A stretch of 64,000 nt of DNA from Yamadazyma tenuis (lineage: Eukaryota > Ascomycota > Pichiomycetes > Serinales > Debaryomycetaceae): assembly GCF_029203305.1 (NCBI RefSeq), contig NC_089467.1:372001-436000 (forward strand), given 5' to 3'. The notes under the pieces were generated by a model that searched no databases, was not told where the DNA came from, and was given only the letters and a program-made list of their open reading frames with translations. The position numbers and the translations under genes were made by a program. This document shows, piece by piece, positions 58,586-64,000 of this stretch. Positions within the stretch are counted from its first letter, which is position 1, and every line of letters starts with the position of its first letter.

Positions 58586-60055
58586 TCACCTGGAGTACTC
58601 GTTAATTTCGTTATTAATATAGTCTTGGACTAGGGTTTGTAGATTTCGTTCGTCATCACCAAATAATGAGTCCATTACTTGGTTGTCTGTTTGGGCCATG
58701 GAAGTAATTCGGCCATATATTTTTCTTGATGCAGACCTGTTGATCTTGATATAATCATCTTCGCTTCTGATGAGCTTAACTTCATTATTGGTGTTCTTTT
58801 TATAAAGGGGTCTTAAACGGTCTCGGATAAACTTCTGGATTCTGGATTTCTGATCGTATGAGAGGACTGGTGCTTTAACCAGCAGAGAGTCTTCATCTCC
58901 TGAAGTCACAGGACTAAAGTTTGATGAGGACGGGCTTCCTCCCGAGGGAGATCCTGAGTATGACGACGAATATTCCACAACTGGTTCTCTAGAAGCAGTA
59001 TGAAAGCTGGAATTATGAGGTGGTGAAGACGTCTTGATCTGGTTCATGAGACTGGAGATGCGAGAGCTCCCTGGCCCAAGGGGTCTTTCGGGGTGCGTAT
59101 CACCAGAAGTCTGGGGCAAAGTCTCTGGCAAAGTCCGCTTTTTCCTTCGTCTCCGAGTAGGCGTGTTATTATTCTGCATAGAATCCAACACCGCAGGTGT
59201 ATTCCCATCCTTGGCCTGGTCAAATAACTCCCAGGACTTGAGTTCTTCGGGGGTGAGAGATTGCAACTGCCGTATTTCTCTGCGGGCTATCAGACCTCCG
59301 TTCACCACTGGAGGTGAGTAGTGGACCAGCTGGGAGTCGAAAAGGTCGTCTTCGGTGTCCATAAAATCATCATTGTTGGTATACGTTTCGGTATCATCAA
59401 TGTCTCTATCGTCATCGTAGAAACCTGTTGGTTCAGGGATGGGCTGTCGCCTTCTTGAAGAAGTGTTGATAATATGCCGAATGACGCCATTGGCAGAAAC
59501 TCTTCGTCTCGACACCGGCTGTCGTCTTCGATACAACGCCGGACTCACCACCATCTCCTGGCGACAGTCACAGATGGGACAATACCATCCACTGTCATAG
59601 TCAGAGTGGCTTAAACAGGTTTGATGAAACTTGGAGTTGCAGGCCTGACACGTGACCATGTTTCTGGTCAATGAGGTTCGGTAGTCGGAGCTGGAGCAGA
59701 TGGAGCACACGCCGTGGCGTTGGGTGTCCAAAGGTTGTAGTTCTTCGTTTGTGGATGGAATGATCTGGTTGGCAGGGATGATGTATTCGGAAGGAATATC
59801 ATTGATAGCGTCGTTTGCAAGTAGCTTATCTTGAACATGCACGGTTTCGATGATGTGGGGGCTGTTGGAAACCTTGATATCGATGTCATTAAAAAGGTTA
59901 CGACAAGTAGGACACGAGTTGGAGTTGTTAGACCACTGAACAATACATGTGTCGTGGTAGTAGTGACGACAATCCCTCACGACTCCCAAGCGGGATGTGG
60001 GGATTAGAAGCTCGAGGCATATTGTACATTCTTCATGAGGATCCGGATCACTCAT
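58586..60055 (-). CDS. ASR1: RING-PHD ubiquitin ligase, Asr1-like
   Basis: A 489-residue protein with an N-terminal RING finger (CTICLELL...CRHYYHDTC...CPTC, residues about 10-51) and a PHD finger (CSIC...CQAC...FHQTC...YCPIC, about 117-160). The middle is Arg/Ser/Pro-rich. The C-terminal helix (RIQKFIRDRLRPLYK, SRKIYGRI) resembles the C-terminus of S. cerevisiae Asr1, a RING-PHD ligase acting on RNA polymerase II. That protein is shorter (about 290 residues). PHRF1-type proteins share the layout. The match is fair rather than certain. Confidence 0.75.
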   Translation of the reverse strand: MSDPDPHEECTICLELLIPTSRLGVVRDCRHYYHDTCIVQWSNNSNSCPTCRNLFNDIDIKVSNSPHIIETVHVQDKLLANDAINDIPSEYIIPANQIIPSTNEELQPLDTQRHGVCSICSSSDYRTSLTRNMVTCQACNSKFHQTCLSHSDYDSGWYCPICDCRQEMVVSPALYRRRQPVSRRRVSANGVIRHIINTSSRRRQPIPEPTGFYDDDRDIDDTETYTNNDDFMDTEDDLFDSQLVHYSPPVVNGGLIARREIRQLQSLTPEELKSWELFDQAKDGNTPAVLDSMQNNNTPTRRRRKKRTLPETLPQTSGDTHPERPLGPGSSRISSLMNQIKTSSPPHNSSFHTASREPVVEYSSSYSGSPSGGSPSSSNFSPVTSGDEDSLLVKAPVLSYDQKSRIQKFIRDRLRPLYKKNTNNEVKLIRSEDDYIKINRSASRKIYGRITSMAQTDNQVMDSLFGDDERNLQTLVQDYINNEINEYSR

Positions 60056-60148
60056 TTTTGGGTAGGTTGTAGTGCTGGATGATATAGGTGGTTGAGTTTA
60101 TTATAAAATGCGCGACAATTTGTGATTTTTGCAGTTGTTTGAAGAGAG

Positions 60149-60508
60149 ATGTCCCGCCATCAATATGATTTGGTGCAGTGTATGAAACAAATGGGTGCTC
60201 AAGTGGGCAAAGTATGTGGTAATTGTGAAGGCAGATGTCCGATCTGTGATTCGTACGTGAAGCCAACGGTTGAGGTGCGGATTTGCCAGGAGTGTTCCCA
60301 GGGCCATCTCAGAGATCGATGTATCCTCTGTGGACATCGATTTACGGAAGAGGATCTGGGGGTCGAAGCGTTCTATTGCTTGGAGTGTGTGAGGTTGGAG
60401 AAGCACCGAGAGGGGTGTCCTCGGATTCTCAATATGGGTAGTTCTAAGAGTTCGATGATCATGGATAAGAAGAAGGTTGGACCGGGGCTAGAGAGGTTGA
60501 CAGGTTAG
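60149..60508 (+). CDS. RDS3: SF3b subunit Rds3/PHF5A
   Basis: Small zinc-knot subunit of the U2 SF3b complex. The 119-residue protein shows the PHF5A pattern of paired cysteines: CGNCEGRCPICDSYVKP, CQECSQGH, CILCGH, FYCLECVRLEKHREGCPRI. The start MSRHQYDL is the family N-terminus. It diverges from the ASR1-like gene over 93 bases. Confidence 0.95.
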   Translation: MSRHQYDLVQCMKQMGAQVGKVCGNCEGRCPICDSYVKPTVEVRICQECSQGHLRDRCILCGHRFTEEDLGVEAFYCLECVRLEKHREGCPRILNMGSSKSSMIMDKKKVGPGLERLTG

Positions 60509-60703
60509 GGTGGAAGTTAGGCTGACATTAAGAAGGCCATTGCATGAATTATCAAATAGCCATTGCATGAACAAGTAGGCATTGCATGAATTATCATAGC
60601 CATTGTCATATCAACAGGCCATTGACATTTGTATACCATGACATGAATTAAATAAATGTATCTATATCGTTATGTAATACAGTTCGTATCGTTCGTATCG
60701 GGA
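60509..60703. other. Intergenic region RDS3-BCAS2 with degenerate repeat
   Basis: 195 bases between convergent genes, largely occupied by a degenerate tandem repeat (see the repeat entry). Confidence 0.6.
60536..60651. repeat. Degenerate 19-23-bp tandem repeat
   Basis: Five to six diverged units starting GCCATTGCATGAA or GCCATTG, about 20 bases each, in the convergent 3' region. Confidence 0.6.
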
Positions 60704-61390
60704 TCAGTCCCGTTTGGTCACCACATCTACGCTGAGGTCCACCACGCCCTTTATACCCTCCTTCCATCGACTGTTGAGATAGTCATTGACAGGCTTAAAG
60801 TCGGCCTGCCTCTTTTTCCTGACAGAGTTGACCTCGTGTTCCTGGCGCCGCTTCTTTTCCAACACCGACTCGAGCTGGTGGTGGAGCCGGCTTACTTCCT
60901 CGGCGTGCTGGGCATTGACCTGAGCCATCTGACCCGCGTTCTGAAGCACCAGGTTCAAATTATCGGTTTCATTCAACGCATAGTAGAGACTCTCGTAGTA
61001 CCGGGCATTTCCATTATCGTACTCCACGTCGTACCGCACCACGTCGATGCCGTCGGAGAAAATATGGTCTGGTTCTTCCTGATCGTGCTCCTGTTCGTAT
61101 CTCTCAATCTCTTTCAATGCCACCGATGAGGGACTAGCGGTTTCGGGGAAAGGCACCACCATGTCGACCAACGGGTGGTGGTGGGTGGGGTGGAGCAGCG
61201 ACAGGCCACGCAGTCGAAGCGATTCTTGATGGGCTAATTCCTGGAATATGAGGGATTCGACATTTTGCTGTTCTTCACCGGTGATGGCCACATCGATATC
61301 TAAAAAGGGTTAGTAAATGAAAAGAGTGATTATGAACAGACAACAAGAACACATACATGGTAGGTGGTCCAACAGCTGGTGGGTTATCAT
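60704..61390 (-). CDS. SNT309: BCAS2/SPF27 splicing factor, two exons
   Basis: Subunit of the Prp19 (NineTeen) complex, the BCAS2/Cwf7/Snt309 family. Exon 1 is 61357-61390, the intron is 61300-61356 (57 bases; donor GTATGT, branch TACTAAC at 61309-61315, acceptor TAG) and exon 2 is 60704-61299. The 209-residue product begins LLDHLPYIDV, the LPYxD motif typical of BCAS2 N-termini, then has AHQESLRLRG. The C-terminal half is the coiled coil of the family (HHQLESVLEKKRRQEHEVNSV, KKRQADF). Without exon 1 the frame has no proper start. Confidence 0.82.
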
Positions 61391-61593
61391 CGGCTGGGGA
61401 TATAGAAAAAAATTATAGAACCGGGAAATATGGAGATGTGACTCCTGGGGAATATCGCCCTGTGCGCAGATGACAAGAAAAATCGGCAGATCTCTAACTT
61501 ACGAGAAATGAAAAAACAAACGAGGATGAGAAATCTCCGACAGCTAAAATATTATATTAGATAGCTAACTGGTAAATATACATTTAACAACGA

Positions 61594-62444
61594 TTACTTG
61601 TTCAAGACTTCGGCGTCGTATCTTTGCTTGAACCAGGCAATGCTATCTTCCTTGTTGGTTTGGTGGTGGTTACCAATGGTGGATCTAGCTCTCTTTCTTC
61701 TGGTGATTCTTGCACCAGCTCTGCCCAACACAACGTAAAAGTCCATACCGTAGATACCGATACCTGGGTCATACTTGATACCCAAGTCGATGTGTTCATC
61801 AACACCGAAACCAAAGTTACCGGTGGCAGAAAAGTTTCTTTCTCTCAATTGGTATTCCTTGACCTTCAAACCTCTTTCCAAGATTTCTTCGGCCTTTGGG
61901 CCTCTGATGGTGACATGGACAGAGATCTTTTCGTTTCTTCTGATACCAAAGGTTCTGACGGTATATCTGGCCTTGGATTGAACTGGGGTTTGACCGGACA
62001 ATTGTTCCAACACCTTGGAGGCTCTGGTCAATCTGTCACCGGATTCACCGACACAGATGTTCAACACTAACTTTTCGATGCGCATGTCACGCATTGGGTT
62101 TTGGGTTTTAGCAGACTATGGTTGTTAGTATTGAGGTGGTGCAGATGTATACTAGTGTATACGGGAGGGGCAGAGAAGACTGTTGTTGTGCCTGTTGGTG
62201 AGATGCTGTGTGCTTATGATGTGTGCTTATGATGTGCGCTTATGATGTGTGCTTATGATGTGTGCTGTGTGCTTGTGCTGTGTGCTTATGCTGTGTGCTT
62301 ATGCTGGGTTGAGGATATCTCATATGAATCCTTAGGCTGCACATTGAAAAGGAAGGCAAGATCACGACTCGACTAGACCACAAGGCCATGACCTAACCGT
62401 CTTCTGCTCTGACTCCAACACTGACTATCGTTCTTACATACCAT
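61594..62444 (-). CDS. RPL11: Ribosomal protein uL5 (Rpl11), two exons
   Basis: Large-subunit protein of the central protuberance, contacting 5S rRNA. Exon 1 is just the ATG (62442-62444), the intron is 62116-62441 (326 bases; donor GTATGT, a TACTAAC branch site about 12 bases before the acceptor, acceptor TAG at 62116-62118) and exon 2 is 61594-62115. The 174-residue product equals the S. cerevisiae length and starts [12 protein letters not shown]. Core: [32 protein letters not shown] and [32 protein letters not shown]. The intron contains a tandem repeat. The S. cerevisiae RPL11 genes lack introns. Confidence 0.97.
62203..62307. repeat. 13-bp minisatellite inside the RPL11 intron
   Basis: About eight units of TGTGCTTATGATG or close variants (TGTGCTTATGCTG), within the RPL11 intron. 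On the sense strand this is an A/C-rich repeat. Confidence 0.8.
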
Positions 62445-62579
62445 CTTGATATTATATTCTGTTAATGAAAAATTTTAAAAGATTTTTCAGTGCTAAAGCG
62501 AGCGCTACACTCACCTGCACAGGGCCCAAAAAACCACCCGCGTGTATTCACCAGATGCCCTGGGGGTGAGGCGTGACAG

Positions 62580-62591
62580 GTGTCGCGACAC
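62580..62591. promoter_or_regulatory. 12-bp palindrome GTGTCGCGACAC
   Basis: A perfect palindrome 136 bases above the RPL11 ATG. Position and symmetry suggest a factor site, but no factor can be named. Confidence 0.35.
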
Positions 62592-62662
62592 TAGGTCTCC
62601 AGCCCTACAGGTCGTCCCTCATACTTTAACATTAGCATTAGATAGATAGGTGTATATAAAAA

Positions 62663-63505
62663 CTAGGCAGCCACGTTATTGAAAGATTGTTCCTTTTCTT
62701 TGACTTCCCAGAACAACTCTCCCACGTCGAAGTTGCCGTGGTATTTCCATCCGTTGATGTCGATATGGTATAAGTTAACCGATCCTCCAGAATAAGCATC
62801 TCTATGAGCAGCAGCTAAAATCGATCTCTTACCCAAATATAATGCTTCTTCCTCAGGCATGTCCCATTTATACTCAGAATCCAACACTCCGTACGCAAAG
62901 GTCTGTCCAGACCCCACACAGAACATGTCTCCTTTCAATCTGGTTCCATCCGAATCAACATAAAAGAGCGCAGGACCTTCCTTTTGGGTGTATCCACAAA
63001 TCATGGTCCCCATAGACAACCCCATTCCCTTGTAGTTGTACACCAAGTTTCCCAAAAGCTTGGAAGCAGCAGCCACGGAGATTCTTTCCTTTTCTCTTAA
63101 CTCATGCAATCTACATTGAGTACCCAACCAGGTCTCCCAGTATTGACAATCAGCAGCACCGCCAGCCATGGTCCCCAACAAAAATGGGTTGATTCTGATG
63201 ACTTTGTGGACAGTTTGGGACGCAGTGAAGTTTCCTTGTGAAGCTCTCGAGTCAACGGCAATGACAATTCCTCCCTTGTATCTGAACGCCAACGTGGTGG
63301 TACCATGGGCGAGTTTAATTTTACAGTCGGGGTTGGCCGCATCGTCGGTGTGGGCTCTCAAGAACGCCGTGGGCTGTGAGATGGGCGGCAATTGCATCGT
63401 AGGGGCAAGCTCGAGCGTGGCAGGACCTGACCCGTAGGTGCCATTGATTTCTTCCAACACGCCATTACGGTTGGCATTGGTGAATTGGGTGGCAATCGAG
63501 TTCAT
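62663..63505 (-). CDS. PRE2: Proteasome subunit beta5
   Basis: Catalytic beta5 subunit of the 20S proteasome (chymotrypsin-like activity). The 280-residue precursor has a propeptide cleaved before the active-site Thr in [13 protein letters not shown] (about residue 69). Core motifs: [52 protein letters not shown] and [16 protein letters not shown]. The first ATG is at 63505. A PACE-like AGTGGCAA on its own strand (63625-63632) lies about 120 bases upstream. Confidence 0.97.
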   Translation of the reverse strand: MNSIATQFTNANRNGVLEEINGTYGSGPATLELAPTMQLPPISQPTAFLRAHTDDAANPDCKIKLAHGTTTLAFRYKGGIVIAVDSRASQGNFTASQTVHKVIRINPFLLGTMAGGAADCQYWETWLGTQCRLHELREKERISVAAASKLLGNLVYNYKGMGLSMGTMICGYTQKEGPALFYVDSDGTRLKGDMFCVGSGQTFAYGVLDSEYKWDMPEEEALYLGKRSILAAAHRDAYSGGSVNLYHIDINGWKYHGNFDVGELFWEVKEKEQSFNNVAA

Positions 63506-63624
63506 GAGCGGTGTAGTCGATCTTGATGATATACGTTGAAGATGTGAGGGTTCAACGATACAGTGGCAGTCGACGCGTGTGTATTAACGTGGATACAACT
63601 GAGTGAACTGTTCTGACTATAAAC

Positions 63625-63632
63625 TTGCCACT
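63625..63632 (-). promoter_or_regulatory. PACE-like Rpn4 site in the PRE2 promoter
   Basis: AGTGGCAA on the PRE2 strand resembles the Rpn4 element GGTGGCAAA of proteasome genes. Related CTG-clade yeasts use a diverged motif, so this is tentative. Confidence 0.35.
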
Positions 63633-63735
63633 CAAAGATAAAGTGCGAGTGCGAGCGCGAGGGAGATCGAGGCCGTGCGTGCTCCTACCACCTTCCTGTG
63701 GTTGCAAAAAAAAGTGTACATTATAATTTACATTA

Positions 63736-64000
63736 TTATAGGCGGGGAGACTTCGAAGGCAGTCCGTTAGCACCGGCTTCATCTTCAAGTCCACGCTTAG
63801 GCCTGGTAGCCTTTTCTGGGGATTTGTCATCCTTTTCACCCGGCTTTGCACCATATCCAGGCCGGGTGGGTTTGTTGGACATAAACTGTGGTGGCTTGGA
63901 TAATCCCCCTGGTTTGGTATACGTTTGGGGACGAGACAAAACAGGGCTGGTTCCAGATAACGGTCTGGTCAACGGTTCTGGCAGTTTTCCATTGAGAGAA
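63736..64000 (-). CDS. C-terminal part of a Pro/Lys-rich protein, cut by the right edge
   Basis: The reverse frame is open from the window end to the stop at 63736, giving about 87 residues of a longer protein. The visible part is disordered and rich in Pro, Lys, Arg and Gly (KPTRPGYGAKPGEKDDKSPEK) with a basic KSPRL end. The protein starts beyond the window. No family is recognisable. Confidence 0.5.
   Translation of the reverse strand, partial: SLNGKLPEPLTRPLSGTSPVLSRPQTYTKPGGLSKPPQFMSNKPTRPGYGAKPGEKDDKSPEKATRPKRGLEDEAGANGLPSKSPRL

Overview
The window is a gene-dense piece of nuclear chromosome from a budding yeast, most likely a CUG-Ser1 (CTG-clade) species of the Debaryomycetaceae. Evidence seen in the sequence: compact single-exon genes, short introns near the 5' ends with GTATGT (or GTACGC) donors and TACTAAC branch sites, and TTG/TTA as the only leucine codons in the highly expressed LSP1 gene. 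Gene content agrees: an EFG1-type APSES regulator, RTA1-family genes, a complex I assembly factor (NDUFAF3 type) and ATG101, the last two absent from Saccharomyces cerevisiae. Genus is not resolved. No transposon, tRNA gene, rRNA or CRISPR array was recognised.

Layout. 1-17 kb: a possible gene tail, a small Ser-rich protein, URK1 and PRP2 (divergent, 70 bp apart), an LRR protein, a BAR-like protein, a zinc-cluster factor, a CoA-binding-domain protein, ATG101 (spliced), PTH1, a coiled-coil protein with a probable GC-AG intron, a peroxisomal ABC half-transporter and a small unknown protein. 17-33 kb: SMD2 (spliced), YSH1, MCM5, a GGQ mitochondrial release-factor-like protein, a TM-plus-SH3 protein, an ADIP/Msd1-type coiled-coil protein, ATP14 (spliced), YHC1, GSP1 and MRN1; GSP1 and MRN1 are separated by a 1.9 kb divergent intergenic region. 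33-48 kb: AVT1, an APSES factor, 4-hydroxyphenylpyruvate dioxygenase with a large insertion, three RTA1-family membrane proteins in tandem, MAK16, an SCP1-like calponin-homology protein and IMH3 (spliced). 48-64 kb: RTS1, two tandem Mpv17/SYM1 genes, LSP1, a large low-complexity nuclear protein, an NDUFAF3-like gene and TWF1 (divergent, 56 bp apart), an ASR1-like RING-PHD protein, RDS3, a BCAS2/SNT309 protein (spliced), RPL11 (spliced), PRE2 and a gene cut by the right edge.

Most genes are conserved housekeeping genes with no operon-like logic. Five encode splicing components (PRP2, SMD2, YHC1, RDS3, BCAS2), and two of these carry introns. The more accessory parts are the RTA1-family cluster with a long near-perfect inverted repeat in its upstream promoter, the dioxygenase next to it, the paired SYM1 paralogues, and several minisatellites (before the Msd1-like gene, inside the RPL11 intron, and between RDS3 and BCAS2). 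I see no toxin, virus or defence island; the most novel signals are gene-structure oddities and lineage-specific proteins.
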